A stretch of DNA of 64,000 nucleotides, from the NCBI RefSeq assembly GCF_014490485.1, contig NZ_JACTVA010000001.1, positions 220,897 to 284,896 of the forward strand. The letters run 5' to 3'. Numbering within the stretch: the stretch's first letter is position 1; each line of letters opens with the position of its first letter. Below are positions 35,701-43,965 of the stretch, one piece after another. Both the position numbers and the translations under genes were made by a program. Source of the DNA: Teichococcus aerophilus. GTDB lineage: Bacteria > Pseudomonadota > Alphaproteobacteria > Acetobacterales > Acetobacteraceae. Below the pieces are notes generated by a model. The model ran no database searches and was not told where the DNA came from. It saw only the letters and a list, made by a program, of their open reading frames with translations.

Positions 35701-36059
35701 AGCGGCACGCCCGCGTAGAAGCGGATGCCCGGACCACCGGTCACCAGGGGGTTGTCGGCGAAGCGCGGGTCCTTGCTCGCATCGGGCACCACCAGCCCTT
35801 CGGCATCCAGCATCGCGGTGGGGCAGAAGGCGATGTCGCGCGGGATATGGCGGGTGCCGAGGCCGATCTCGGCCTTGCCCCACTGCCGGTCCTCGGCCAC
35901 GAGATGGACGCCGGCCATCGGCACCCCGATCAGCTCGGCGGCCAGGCGTACCAGGTCGTCATAGGCCTGTTCCGGCGCGGTATCGAGCAGGCCGGTGCGG
36001 TAGAGGGCGGCGAGGCGCTCCTCCTCCGTCCAGCTGGCCGGGGGGTTTGGCTCCGTCAT
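32751..36059 (-). CDS. Soluble hybrid sensor histidine kinase (GAF, four PAS, HisKA, HATPase, receiver)
   Basis: A 1102-residue cytoplasmic sensor with no membrane segments. Order: GAF (about 25-165), four PAS/PAC modules (about 185-300, 310-430, 445-560, 575-690), a short coiled coil ending in EQRVAERTADLMLAEEQLRQ, HisKA with phospho-accepting H739 in GGLAHDFNNLL, HATPase (N-box NLCINARDAMP, G-boxes DTGTGMP and GQGTGLGLSMIYG), and a C-terminal receiver with D1033 in VTDVGLPGG. This is the FixL/BphP-like HWE-free layout common in alphaproteobacteria. No partner response regulator is adjacent. Start: ATG 36059; an open frame continues to 36110. Confidence 0.92.
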   Translation of the reverse strand: MTEPNPPASWTEEERLAALYRTGLLDTAPEQAYDDLVRLAAELIGVPMAGVHLVAEDRQWGKAEIGLGTRHIPRDIAFCPTAMLDAEGLVVPDASKDPRFADNPLVTGGPGIRFYAGVPLMSEGLPVGALCVIDTKPRAGLDERQRYALKALASQASSQIALRRALAERDRSDSLRRQTLNSAVELAIISTDLEGRVTGWNSGAQNILGWSEAEMLGQPANEFFTADDRQAGVPEAEMRQALQRDRANDERWHQRKDGSRFWASDEMMALRDERGAHVGYLRMLRDRTAEYEAEQALREAEASLQRAQVAGGVGVFSLDVRDNMLKVTAEFCRLHGLPPRDRIPAAEVECLVLHEDAFLVSSTAMSLSAGAPSDVEYRIRRAGDGAQRWLSRRAEIERDDSGRTLRVFGVVRDITDQRRTLDALTRSEERYRALFEAIDDGFCIIEFIDGPHGPMSDYVHVEANPGYERHTGIKDVVGKTLRDIAPAEADGWLELYGNVLRTGEAARFERHFIAAGRHIDVSAARIEPPSRRQVSVMFRDVTARRQAEADLRASEALARENVQRVQLALAAGAIVGTWLWDLPTDQFTVDEAFARAFGLDPAIGRTGLSLRQVVETVHPDDKPGLANAISEVIARGGAYAHQYRVRRADGNYYWIEANGRVDLAPDGTPLSFPGVLIDVEERRAVEAERDRAAAALRALNETLEQRVAERTADLMLAEEQLRQSQKMEAVGQLTGGLAHDFNNLLTGITGSLELLATRIAQGRYNDVDRYVLAAQGSARRAAALTHRLLAFSRQQTLDPRPTDTNRLVSGMEELVRRTVGPAIEVEVVAAAGLWPTLVDPNQLENALLNLCINARDAMPDGGRLTIETTNTWVDTRAARERDMAAGQYVAISVTDTGTGMPPEIVVKAFEPFFTTKPLGQGTGLGLSMIYGFARQSGGQVRIYSELGQGTTMRIYLPRHLGTADEPDAEPELSAAPRARAGETVLVVDDEPTVRMLVMEILEELGYAAIEAADGASGLAVLRSGARVDLLVTDVGLPGGMSGRQMADMARVSRPDLKVLFITGYAENAVVGNGHLEPGMHVVTKPFAMEALASRIQELITAG

Positions 36060-36364
36060 GACGCTCAGCCTCTCCGCGCGGCCATGGGGGCCGAAGGCGC
36101 GGGACGGCACGGAAGGACGGGCCCGGTGGCCGGGCGGCGCTGCGCGGGGACCGGCCGCACCCTGTCGATGCGTCGCAGGCCAGGAGCGGAAGAGGCGGTC
36201 ACGGCGGCGCAGAAGGGCATGGGGACGGCTTTAGCAGGGGCGGGGGCGGGGGCAAAATGCTTATCCCCCGGGCCCGCCCCGCTTATGCCGGCGGGTGGGA
36301 AGCGGTTCTGCCAAGCCCTGGCTGGCAGCCCGTCCGCCGCTGTAAGCCGCGCAGCGCCACGCCT
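36060..36364. other. Intergenic region, 305 bp, with G-rich hairpin
   Basis: Lies between the kinase gene start and the end of the cyclophilin-like gene, both on the minus strand, so it must hold the kinase promoter. The only striking element is the G-run hairpin at 36237-36280. No gene seen. Confidence 0.5.
36237..36280. terminator. G-run stem-loop after the cyclophilin-like gene
   Basis: Three G-runs (GGGG, GGGGG, GGGGG at 36237-36252) face C-runs at 36265-36280: GGGGCGGG pairs with CCCGCCCC and an inner GGGGG with CCCCC, around an AT-rich loop. It lies 85 bases beyond the stop of the minus-strand gene at 36365. There is no U-tract, so it is a transcription-end candidate or a G-quadruplex-forming site. 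Confidence 0.4.
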
Positions 36365-36772
36365 CTAAGGGGCACGTTCAACCCGCACGGAAACCGGGCC
36401 GGGCCGTTCGAAGATGGCGGCGTCTCCCGTCAGTCGTCCGAGGATGGCGATGCCGGGATCGGGCACGCGGCCATCGCGGTAGTAGATGACAAAATGGTCA
36501 GGCCCCCAGAGGCCAAGCATGCCGGTGGAGAAATCCCGCTGCCGGGGCGCGGCAGGCAGCGGCGAGGGCAGGTCGCCGGTCTTCTCCTGGCGCAGATGGT
36601 CGCGCATCTCGATGGTGAACGGCAGCATCTGCAGCAGTAAGCGGGCGGCCGCGTTGTCGGCCAGTTCGGCACTGACCTGGCCCCAAGGGGCGGTGATGGT
36701 GATGCGCTCCTGCGCCAGCGCCGGCAGGGCCAGGCCCTGTGCGACAAGAAGGACACCCAGCAAAAGCCTCAT
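36365..36772 (-). CDS. Secreted cyclophilin-like fold protein
   Basis: A 135-residue protein with a cleavable signal peptide (MRLLLGVLLVAQGLALPALAQ). The mature part matches the small cyclophilin-like family seen with flavodoxins and reductases: ITITAPWGQVSAELADNAAARLLLQMLPFTIEMRDH, LPAAPRQRDFSTGMLGLWGPDHFVIYYRDG, IAILGRLTGD. Function unknown; not a proven prolyl isomerase. GGGAGG lies ten bases before the ATG. Divergent from the MFS gene across 497 bases that hold two LysR-type boxes. Confidence 0.8.
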   Translation of the reverse strand: MRLLLGVLLVAQGLALPALAQERITITAPWGQVSAELADNAAARLLLQMLPFTIEMRDHLRQEKTGDLPSPLPAAPRQRDFSTGMLGLWGPDHFVIYYRDGRVPDPGIAILGRLTGDAAIFERPGPVSVRVERAP

Positions 36773-36987
36773 CGGTCATATCCCTCCCAGGCCGCGCTAC
36801 GATGGAAGCGGACGGCGCCGCGACTGGCCGCGGCCGTGCCGGCGCGGAAGGCAGGCGGCCGTTCTTCAGGGCCTAAGTGGCCCAGCTGGTGCCCGCCCGC
36901 CGCCCTACACCCGGAACCGTGGCGACATGGCGTAGACCGTACATCCCGCGGATGTCCGCCGTGAGCCTGGGAAAACTTCATGCCGCG

Positions 36988-37002
36988 GTGAGCAGTGCTC
37001 AC
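36988..37002. promoter_or_regulatory. LysR-type T-N11-A palindrome (site 1)
   Basis: GTGAGCA-G-TGCTCAC, a perfect palindrome with 7-base arms, containing the core TGAGC-N3-GCTCA. It is 216 bases upstream of the cyclophilin-like gene and 268 upstream of the MFS gene. Same core as the sites at 37063-37079 and 43460-43476. Confidence 0.6.
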
Positions 37003-37062
37003 TAAAGCCAGGGTAGGACGCAAAGGTTATTGCCCTCTATATCTCGGGTAAGGCGCAGTCAT

Positions 37063-37079
37063 GATGAGCAAGGCTCATC
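37063..37079. promoter_or_regulatory. LysR-type T-N11-A palindrome (site 2)
   Basis: GATGAGC-AAG-GCTCATC, 7-base perfect arms, 191 bases upstream of the MFS start. It differs from the site before the Pao-like operon only in the central base of the spacer. Confidence 0.65.
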
Positions 37080-37269
37080 GTCGCATCCAATCACCCGCTC
37101 CTATCACCCCTTGGTCGCGCCGGTTATCTGGCCCGTATCGCATTCCACACATGTCCGGCCCGCCCGCCCTGAATGAGAGGCGGGCGCCTGGCATTCCGGC
37201 GTCGCGCCAGCTGGCCGCCACTCCAGGCCGCCGCCACGCGCGACCGCTGCAAATCTGAGGTAACTCGAC

Positions 37270-38460
37270 ATGGCCACAGACGCATGCACCTCATTCGCCG
37301 AGGCCGGCAGCCCGCCCGCATCCTGGGGCGCGGTGTTCGCCCTCTCGCTCGGCGCCTTCGCGCTGGTGGCTTCGGAATTCATGCCCGTCAGCCTGCTGAC
37401 GCCGATCGCCTCCGAACTGCGTGTGACCGAGGGCCAGGCCGGGCAGGCCATCGCGGTCTCCGGCGCCTTCGCGGTGCTGACCAGCCTGTTCATCGCCTCC
37501 TGGGCCGGGCGGCTCGACCGGAAGATACTGCTGCTCGCGCTGACCGGGTTGATGGTCGTGTCCGGTACCATCGTGGCGGTCGCGCCGAACTACGTGACCT
37601 TCATGGCCGGGCGCGCCCTGATTGGCGTGGCGATCGGCGGCTTCTGGTCGATGTCCGCCGCGACCGCCATGCGGCTGGTGCCGGAGGCGCAGGTGCCGCG
37701 CGCCCTGGCCATCCTGAACGGCGGCAATGCCCTGGCCACGGTGGTCGCGGCGCCATTGGGCAGCTTCCTGGGCGGGCTGATCGGCTGGCGCGGCGCGTTC
37801 TTCTGCGTGGTGCCGGTCGCGCTGGTGGTACTGGCCTGGCAGATGATGAGCCTGCCGCCGATGCAGGCGGGGGAGCGGGCGGCAGGCTCGGTCTTCCGGC
37901 TGCTGCGCCGGCCGGTGGTCGTGCTGGGCATGGCGGCGGTCAGCCTGTTCTTCATGGGCCAGTTCGCATTGTTCACGTATCTGCGGCCGTTCCTGGAGAC
38001 GGTCGGGCACGTCAGCGTGCCGACGCTGTCAATGATGCTGCTGATCCTGGGCGTGGCGGGGTTCATCGGCACCGTGCTCATCGGCGGGCTTCTGAAGAAT
38101 GGCCTGTACGCCACGCTGATCGTGATTCCGGTCCTGATGGCGGTCATTGCCGTGGCGCTGGTGGCCTTCGGCGGCGGCGTGGTGGCGACGGCCATCCTGC
38201 TGGGGCTGTGGGGCTTGTTCGCCACCTCGGCGCCGGTCGGCTGGTGGACCTGGCTGGCGCGGACCCTGCCGGAGGATGCCGAGGCCGGCGGCGGGCTGAT
38301 GGTGGCGGTCGTGCAGCTGGCGATCACGCTGGGCGCCGTGGTCGGCGGCCTGCTGTTCGACTTCAGCGGCTACCGGGCCACCTTCGGCATCAGCGCGGCG
38401 TTGTTGCTGGCGGCCGCATTCCTGGCCGTGCTGACCGCCCGCATCGGTCGCGCCGCCTGA
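37270..38460 (+). CDS. MFS transporter (drug/sugar efflux, AraJ/NepI-like)
   Basis: A 396-residue inner-membrane protein with 12 predicted helices. TM1 has LGAFALVASEFMPVSLLTPIA, the usual opening of the DHA1 efflux subgroup; loop 2-3 has the motif-A remnant GRLDRKILL; GRALIGVAIGGFWSM lies in TM4. Probably exports a sugar, nucleoside or aromatic compound. GAGG lies about ten bases before the ATG. It converges with the LysR gene, and its promoter region holds two LysR-type boxes, so that regulator is the likely controller. Confidence 0.9.
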   Translation: MATDACTSFAEAGSPPASWGAVFALSLGAFALVASEFMPVSLLTPIASELRVTEGQAGQAIAVSGAFAVLTSLFIASWAGRLDRKILLLALTGLMVVSGTIVAVAPNYVTFMAGRALIGVAIGGFWSMSAATAMRLVPEAQVPRALAILNGGNALATVVAAPLGSFLGGLIGWRGAFFCVVPVALVVLAWQMMSLPPMQAGERAAGSVFRLLRRPVVVLGMAAVSLFFMGQFALFTYLRPFLETVGHVSVPTLSMMLLILGVAGFIGTVLIGGLLKNGLYATLIVIPVLMAVIAVALVAFGGGVVATAILLGLWGLFATSAPVGWWTWLARTLPEDAEAGGGLMVAVVQLAITLGAVVGGLLFDFSGYRATFGISAALLLAAAFLAVLTARIGRAA

Positions 38461-38472
38461 TTCCCGGCCAAG

Positions 38473-38497
38473 GGCCGGCAGCGATGCGCTGCCGGCC
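38473..38497. terminator. Perfect hairpin between convergent MFS and LysR genes
   Basis: GGCCGGCAGC (38473-38482) and GCTGCCGGCC (38488-38497), a 10-bp perfect stem with loop GATGC, reaching the last base of the LysR stop codon. Likely a bidirectional transcription end for both genes, though there is no U-tract on either side. Confidence 0.6.
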
Positions 38498-39405
38498 TAC
38501 AGGCCGAGGGGCCGGGCTTCGCGGATCAGGCTGACCAGCGCCTTCAGCCCCATCGGCACCTGCCGGCGGCCGGAATAATAGATGTGGTACCCTTCGCCCG
38601 GGCTGGCCCAGTCCTGCAACACCAGCCGTAATTCGCCCGACGCAATATAGGGCTGGAACACCGGCTCGGGCCCATAGAGCAGACCCACGCCGGCCAGGAC
38701 GAAGGCGTTGGCGGCACGGCTCTCATCGATCGTCACCGTACCTGGCACATCGACCACGATCTGCTCTTCGCCCCGCTCGAACTCCCAGCGATAGATGCGG
38801 TCATCGCCCAGGCGAATGCGCAGGCAGCGGTGCTGGCGCAACTCGTCCGGATGCGCGGGCTCGCCGAAGCGGTCGAGATAGGCGGGCGCGCCCGCTACCA
38901 CCCAGCGGATATCGGGGGAGAGCCTTTGCGCCACCATGTCCTTCGGCACGGTGCCGCCATAGCGGATGCCGGCGTCGAAGCCTTCGTCGACGATGTCGAC
39001 CATGCGGTTGGTGACGACGATATCCAGTTGCACTTCGGGGAAGCGGTCGACAAACGACGCCAGCACCGGTGCCAGCAACAGGGGCGCGGCATCGCCGACC
39101 ACGTTCAGGCGGATACGCCCGGCCGGCGCGTCGCGGAACCGGTTCAGATCCTCCGCCGCGCCATGGATCGCCTCGAACGGCGCGCGGATGGACACTTCCA
39201 GAGATTCACCAGCCGCCGTCAGCGTCACGCTGCGATTGGTGCGGTTGAGCAGCCTGACGCCCAGCCGGCTCTCCAGCCCCTTCAGCGAATGGCTCAGGGC
39301 GGACGCGCTGACGCCCAACTCCAGCCCGGCACGGCGGAAGTTGCGGTGCTTCGCGATGGCGAGGAAGTAAGCGAAGTCGGTCAGGTCGGATCGGAGGAGC
39401 GGCAT
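38497..39405 (-). CDS. LysR family transcriptional regulator
   Basis: A 302-residue LTTR: HTH at about 8-65 (LTDFAYFLAIAKHRNFRRAGLELGVSASALSHSLKGLESRLGVRLLNRTNRSVTLT), then a two-lobed co-inducer domain (GRIRLNVVGDAAPLLLAPVLASFVDRFPEVQLDIV, DAGIRYGGTVPKDMVAQRL). Start: ATG 39405 next to GGAG; the frame is open further upstream. It sits between an MFS gene and a Pao-like operon, and the promoters of both carry the same T-N11-A box, so it likely controls both in response to an aldehyde or a relative. Confidence 0.92.
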   Translation of the reverse strand: MPLLRSDLTDFAYFLAIAKHRNFRRAGLELGVSASALSHSLKGLESRLGVRLLNRTNRSVTLTAAGESLEVSIRAPFEAIHGAAEDLNRFRDAPAGRIRLNVVGDAAPLLLAPVLASFVDRFPEVQLDIVVTNRMVDIVDEGFDAGIRYGGTVPKDMVAQRLSPDIRWVVAGAPAYLDRFGEPAHPDELRQHRCLRIRLGDDRIYRWEFERGEEQIVVDVPGTVTIDESRAANAFVLAGVGLLYGPEPVFQPYIASGELRLVLQDWASPGEGYHIYYSGRRQVPMGLKALVSLIREARPLGL

Positions 39406-39515
39406 GGATCGATGATGTCCTTGCCCTGGGCGATCATCAAGCATCGCCGGCGGGGCCGCGAGACGGAAGCGCGAACGAGCGGGGAAGGGGCCACCACGGC
39501 CCCTTCCCCTGTCGG

Positions 39516-41726
39516 TCAGCTCACGGCCGGCAGGCGGTCGAGATACTTGTCCAGCGTCACCGGATAATCGCGGATGCGCACGCCCGTTGCGTTGTACACG
39601 GCGTTGGCCACCGCGGCACCGACGCCGCAAAGCCCCAGCTCGCCGATGCCCTTGGCCTTCATCGGCGAAACCTTCTCATCCGCCTCGTCGAGGAAGATGA
39701 CGTCCTGGTGCGGGATGTCGGCATGCACAGGGACTTCGTAGCCAGCGAGGTCATGGTTGACGAAGAAGCCGCGCCGGTGGTCGAGCGCCAGCTCTTCCAT
39801 CAGCGCGCCGCCGACGCCCATGGTCATGGCGCCGATCACCTGGCTGCGCGCCGTTTGCGGGTTGAGGATACGGCCGGCGGCGCAGACCGCCAGCATGCGG
39901 CGCACCCGCGTCTCGCCGGTGAAGCTGTCCACCGCCACCTCGACGAAATGGGCGCCGAAGGTGGATTGCTGGTAGGTCCTGCTCAGGTCGCCCCATTCGA
40001 TCCGGTCCTCGGCCACGATCTCGCCCTCCTGCGCGCCATCCCGCAGCCTGGCAACCCGGTTGCCGGCGCGTACCTCGCCATCGGCGAACACCGTGTCCGA
40101 CGCATTGAAGCCGAGGCGCTGGGCCACTTGCTCCCGCAGCTTGACGCAGGCCGCGTACACGCCGGACGTGGCGCTGTTGGCACCGAACTGTCCGCCGGAG
40201 CCGGCTGAGACCGGATAGGCGGAGTCGCCCAGCCTGACGGTCACCTGGTCCAGCCGCAGGCCCAGCATCTCCGCCGCCGTCTGGGCGATGATGGTGTAGC
40301 TGCCGGTGCCGATATCGGTCATGTCGGTCTCGACGATCAGCGTGCCATCGCCGCGCAGGCGGACACGGGCGCCGGAAGGCAGGTTCAGGTTGTTGCGGAA
40401 CGCCGCGGCGACGCCCATTCCGACCAGCCAGCGGCCATCGCGGACGCTGGCGGGGGTGGCGTTGCGCCGGTTCCACCCGAAGCGCTCGGCGCCATCGCGC
40501 AGGCAGCGCGCAAGCTGGCGGAGGGAGAATGGCCGGTCCGGGTGTTCCGGGTCCACCTGGGTGTCGTTGAGGATGCGGAACTCGACCGGATCGATGCCGA
40601 GCTTCTCGGCCATCTCGTCCATGGCGACTTCCAGCGCCATCAGCCCCGGCGCCTCGCCCGGCGCGCGCATGGCATTGCCTTCCGGCAGGTCCATCACCGC
40701 AAGGCGGTTGCGCGTCATCCGGTTCGCGCCCGCGTACAGGAAGCGGCTCTGCACCACAGCCGGTTCCATCGAGCCGCCCGGCTGGTTGCCGTTCAGCGTC
40801 TCGTGTCCAAACGCGGTGATCTTGCCGTCACGCGAAGCGCCGATGCGAATGCGCTGGATGGTGGCTGGCCGGTGCGTCGTGTTGTTGGGCACCAGCGGGC
40901 GCGGCATGGCGACCTTCACGGGCCGCCGTGCCTCACGCGCGCCCAACGCCGCCAGCACGGCATCAGCGCGCAGGAACAACTTACCGCCGAAGCCACCGCC
41001 GATGAACGGCGAGAGCAGGCGGATATCCTCCTTTTGCATGCCGAGCGTGGTGGCCAGGTCGGTCCGGGTCCAGTCGATCATCTGGTTGGAGGTCCAGACC
41101 GTCAGCTTGCCATCCTGCCATGCCGCCATCGAGGCATGCGGCTCCATCGCCGCATGGCTCTGCGCGGGGGTCGTGTAGGTCGCGTCCAGCGTCACCGGCG
41201 ACGCCTGGAAGGCCGCGGCGAAATCGCCGGTATCGGTATCCGGCCTGCCGCCGGCACCGTCATTCTCCGGCACGATGGCGCGGGATTGCTCGGCCTTCAG
41301 GTCGAAGCGGCCTTCGCTTTCGGCGTAGTCCACCTTGACCAGGCTGGCCGCCGCGCGGGCCTGCTCGAAGGTCTCGGCGACGACGAGGGCGATGGCCTGA
41401 TGGTAATGGTCCACCTCCGGCCCGCCGAGCAGCTTCACGGTGTTGAACATGCCCTTGCCCAGCGTGCCGGCATTCTCCGCCGTCACGATAGCCACCACGC
41501 CCGGCGCGCGCCGCGCGGCCGACAGGTCCATCGCGCGGATGCGGCCCTTGGCGATGCCGGCGCCGACGATGGAGCCGTAAGCCGCGTTGTTGACGGCATC
41601 GTGGTGCTCATAGGCATAGGGCGCCATGCCGGCGGTCTTCAGCGCGCCATCGATACGGTTATGCGCTTTGCCAACGACCTTCATCTGGTCGATGGGGTTG
41701 GTGCCGGCCGGTGTGTCGAACTTCAT
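39516..41726 (-). CDS. PaoC-like molybdopterin-binding subunit of periplasmic aldehyde oxidoreductase
   Basis: A 736-residue catalytic subunit, about the length of E. coli PaoC (732). Seen: [47 protein letters not shown], and the C-terminal [26 protein letters not shown] with the catalytic glutamate. It is related to, but clearly different from, the subunit at 6156-8411. Start: ATG 41726, overlapping the FAD-subunit stop (ATGA). It has no own signal; in PaoABC the folded complex is carried out by the Tat signal of the small subunit. Confidence 0.92.
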   Translation of the reverse strand: MKFDTPAGTNPIDQMKVVGKAHNRIDGALKTAGMAPYAYEHHDAVNNAAYGSIVGAGIAKGRIRAMDLSAARRAPGVVAIVTAENAGTLGKGMFNTVKLLGGPEVDHYHQAIALVVAETFEQARAAASLVKVDYAESEGRFDLKAEQSRAIVPENDGAGGRPDTDTGDFAAAFQASPVTLDATYTTPAQSHAAMEPHASMAAWQDGKLTVWTSNQMIDWTRTDLATTLGMQKEDIRLLSPFIGGGFGGKLFLRADAVLAALGAREARRPVKVAMPRPLVPNNTTHRPATIQRIRIGASRDGKITAFGHETLNGNQPGGSMEPAVVQSRFLYAGANRMTRNRLAVMDLPEGNAMRAPGEAPGLMALEVAMDEMAEKLGIDPVEFRILNDTQVDPEHPDRPFSLRQLARCLRDGAERFGWNRRNATPASVRDGRWLVGMGVAAAFRNNLNLPSGARVRLRGDGTLIVETDMTDIGTGSYTIIAQTAAEMLGLRLDQVTVRLGDSAYPVSAGSGGQFGANSATSGVYAACVKLREQVAQRLGFNASDTVFADGEVRAGNRVARLRDGAQEGEIVAEDRIEWGDLSRTYQQSTFGAHFVEVAVDSFTGETRVRRMLAVCAAGRILNPQTARSQVIGAMTMGVGGALMEELALDHRRGFFVNHDLAGYEVPVHADIPHQDVIFLDEADEKVSPMKAKGIGELGLCGVGAAVANAVYNATGVRIRDYPVTLDKYLDRLPAVS

Positions 41727-42676
41727 GAGGCCCTCGCTTCGTGGATGACGGATGCCAGGGCGCGCTCGGCCAGCGGCACCTTGAAGCCGTTCTCGGGGGT
41801 AGGCCGGGCACCGGTGAACAGGCGCTCGGCGACGGCCTTGGCACCGCGTGGCAACTGCGCATCGGCTTCGTCGATCCGCCACGGCTTGTGCGCCACGCCC
41901 CCGACCGCGACACGCCCAGTGCCATCCGGCTGGATGACCGCGGCGACAGAGATCAGCGCGAAGGCATAGGAGGCACGATCCCGCACCTTGCGGTATAAGT
42001 GCTGGCCACCCGCAGGGGCCGGCAGGGTGACAGCGGTAATCAACTCGCCCGGTGCCAGCGTCGTCTCGATATGCGGCGTGGCTTCGGGCAGGCGGTGGAA
42101 TTCCGCTATCGGGATGTTGCGCGCCTGGCCCTGCGCGTTCACGGTTTCCACCGTGGCGTCGAGCACGCGCATCGCGACCGCCATGTCGGACGGATGCGTG
42201 GCGATGCAGGCTTCGCTGCTGCCGATGACGGCAAGCTGCCGGCTGAAGCCACCGATGGCGGCGCAGCCAGAGCCCGGCTGCCGTTTGTTGCAGGGCTGGT
42301 TGGTGTCGTAGAAATAAGGGCACCTTGTCCGTTGCAACAGATTGCCGGCGGTGGTCGCCTTGTTCCGCAACTGGCCACTGGCGCCGGCCAGCAGCGCACG
42401 GCTGAGTACACCGTAGCTGCGGCGCACCCTGGCATCGGCGGCGAGCGCGGTGTTGTTGACCAGCGCACCGATGCGCAGGCCGCCATCGGCCGTGTCCTCG
42501 ATCTTGTCGAAGCCCAGGCCGTTGACGTCGATCAGGTGACGCGGGGCCTCGATCTCCAGCTTCATCAGGTCGAGCAGATTGGTGCCGCCCGCGATGAACT
42601 TGGCACCCGGAATGGATACGGCTTTGGAAGCGGCGTCCGGCGCCGAAGTGGCGCGCTCATAGGTGAAGGATTTCAT
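41723..42676 (-). CDS. PaoB-like FAD-binding subunit
   Basis: A 317-residue FAD subunit: [14 protein letters not shown] for FAD, then [36 protein letters not shown]. These cysteines match the [4Fe-4S]-binding insertion of PaoB. Start: ATG 42676, overlapping the small-subunit stop (ATGA). All three genes of the operon are joined by four-base overlaps. Confidence 0.92.
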   Translation of the reverse strand: MKSFTYERATSAPDAASKAVSIPGAKFIAGGTNLLDLMKLEIEAPRHLIDVNGLGFDKIEDTADGGLRIGALVNNTALAADARVRRSYGVLSRALLAGASGQLRNKATTAGNLLQRTRCPYFYDTNQPCNKRQPGSGCAAIGGFSRQLAVIGSSEACIATHPSDMAVAMRVLDATVETVNAQGQARNIPIAEFHRLPEATPHIETTLAPGELITAVTLPAPAGGQHLYRKVRDRASYAFALISVAAVIQPDGTGRVAVGGVAHKPWRIDEADAQLPRGAKAVAERLFTGARPTPENGFKVPLAERALASVIHEARAS

Positions 42677-43305
42677 GCGTCCCTGCCTGCGATCTCGGCC
42701 ATGGCGTCGAGGATGTTGGAATAGGCGCCGCAGCGGCAGATATTGCCGCTCATCCGTTCGCGCATCTCGGCATTCGTCACTTGCGGTGCTTCCGTCAGGC
42801 TGGCGGAGGCGTGGCTGGGAATGCCGCGCTTGATCTCGTCCAGCACGGCGACGGCGGAGCAGATCTGCCCCGGCGTGCAGTAGCCGCACTGGAAGCCATC
42901 ATGCTTGACGAAAGCGGCCTGCATCGGGTGCGGGCTCTCGGCCGTGCCGAGGCCCTCGACCGTGGTGATGCGGCTGCCCTCATGCATGACCGCGAGGGTG
43001 AGGCAGGAATTGATGCGCATCCCGTCGACAATGACGGTGCAGGCACCGCACTGGCCGTGGTCGCAGCCCTTCTTGGTGCCCGTCAGGTGCAGGTGCTCGC
43101 GCAGCGCATCCAGCAGCGTGGTGCGCGGGTCGAGCGACAGGCGCTGTTGCGTGCCGTTGACGTCGAACGTCACCGGCATGGCGGCGTCCGGCGCGGCTGG
43201 TGCCGGTTGCGCGATGGCACGGCCAGCGCCGGATACGATGGCGCCGGCTGTGCCGGACGCGATGAGGCAGCGGCGTGACATCTCTAATTCACCTGGCTCA
43301 GTCAT
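42673..43305 (-). CDS. PaoA-like 2Fe-2S subunit with Tat signal
   Basis: A 210-residue iron-sulfur subunit. The N-terminus [20 protein letters not shown], then [20 protein letters not shown], is a Tat signal (SRRCLIA), so the assembled complex should be periplasmic, as in E. coli PaoABC, which detoxifies aromatic aldehydes. Clusters: [22 protein letters not shown], then [12 protein letters not shown] and ICRCGAYSN. Start: ATG 43305 with AAGGA upstream; ATG 43281 is an alternative that leaves the RR motif at the very end. A LysR-type box lies 155 bases upstream. Confidence 0.92.
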   Translation of the reverse strand: MTEPGELEMSRRCLIASGTAGAIVSGAGRAIAQPAPAAPDAAMPVTFDVNGTQQRLSLDPRTTLLDALREHLHLTGTKKGCDHGQCGACTVIVDGMRINSCLTLAVMHEGSRITTVEGLGTAESPHPMQAAFVKHDGFQCGYCTPGQICSAVAVLDEIKRGIPSHASASLTEAPQVTNAEMRERMSGNICRCGAYSNILDAMAEIAGRDA

Positions 43306-43653
43306 GCCGAGGGAGTCCTTTTCATCGGGCCAGGCAGCGGCTGCGGTCTTGCAGGGCGGAGCCGCGGGGCAGGGAAGTGGCAGGGACACAAAAGGGGAGG
43401 CATGTCCCTATCTGGCGCCGAGCCGCGTCCTTAAGCAGAGCAGATCCACTCATTGCCGCGATGAGCACGGCTCATCGTAATCAGCATTGGCTCAATGACG
43501 TATGGCTACCGGCCGCGCTCGCCGCAGGCCATAGCGCGGCACGTGCGCTCCGCGACGGCGCGGAGGGCGCGGCGGAAGAGGCCTGTGAACATACAGGCCG
43601 CCAGGTCAGCGGCAAGCCATCGCAGCGACCGGTGCAAGAGCTGCGCTCTGAGG
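43306..43653. other. Intergenic region, 348 bp
   Basis: Promoter region of the Pao-like operon, ending at the stop of the small cox gene. It holds the LysR-type box at 43460-43476 and a weaker half-similar sequence TCAGCATTGGCTCA at 43481-43494. No gene seen. Confidence 0.55.
43460..43476. promoter_or_regulatory. LysR-type T-N11-A palindrome (site 3)
   Basis: GATGAGC-ACG-GCTCATC; with the outer C and G the arms are eight bases (43459-43477). It lies 155 bases upstream of the PaoA-like gene. Sixteen of 17 bases equal site 2 before the MFS gene. Confidence 0.68.
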
Positions 43654-43965
43654 TCACACGCAGGCGGATGTTACCGCGACCGGCAAGCCGGTGACGAAGG
43701 TGGCTGCGCAGCCCACGACCGCCGAGGTCAGGCTGAGGCGTCGTTCCAACCCGGAAGGTGCCGCCTTCGCCAACCAGATCAGCGCCGCACCGCCGGCACA
43801 CAGCAGCAGCCAACTGGCCACCATCACCCAGCGGAACAGGTTGCCGCCGCCGACCTCCGTGCTGGGCCAGCCATAGGCACAGCCAATTCCGTGCAGCCCA
43901 TACAGCACGGAGAAGCCGAAGGCCCAGAAGATCAGTCCCGCGCTCGCACGTGCCAAAAGCATCAT
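43654..43965 (-). CDS. Small membrane protein of the cytochrome c oxidase operon
   Basis: A 103-residue protein with three hydrophobic helices (ASAGLIFWAFGFSVLYGLHGIGCAYGW, FRWVMVASWLLLCAGGAALIWLA, LTSAVVGCAATFVTGLPVAV). Its start overlaps the stop of the fused oxidase gene (ATGA), so it is co-translated with it. I do not recognise a named family; the position suggests a fourth-subunit or assembly role in the oxidase. Confidence 0.75.
   Translation of the reverse strand: MMLLARASAGLIFWAFGFSVLYGLHGIGCAYGWPSTEVGGGNLFRWVMVASWLLLCAGGAALIWLAKAAPSGLERRLSLTSAVVGCAATFVTGLPVAVTSACV

Larger units (their letters stand above)
36773..37269. other. Intergenic region, 497 bp, with two LysR-type boxes
   Basis: Divergent promoter region between the cyclophilin-like gene and the MFS gene. 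It holds the palindromes listed at 36988-37002 and 37063-37079. The open frames across it have no ribosome sites and poor composition. No small gene is supported. Confidence 0.55.

Noticed and set aside
36769..37023. Minus-strand 84-codon frame upstream of the cyclophilin-like gene
   Set aside because: No ribosome site, poor composition, and it covers a palindromic regulatory site.
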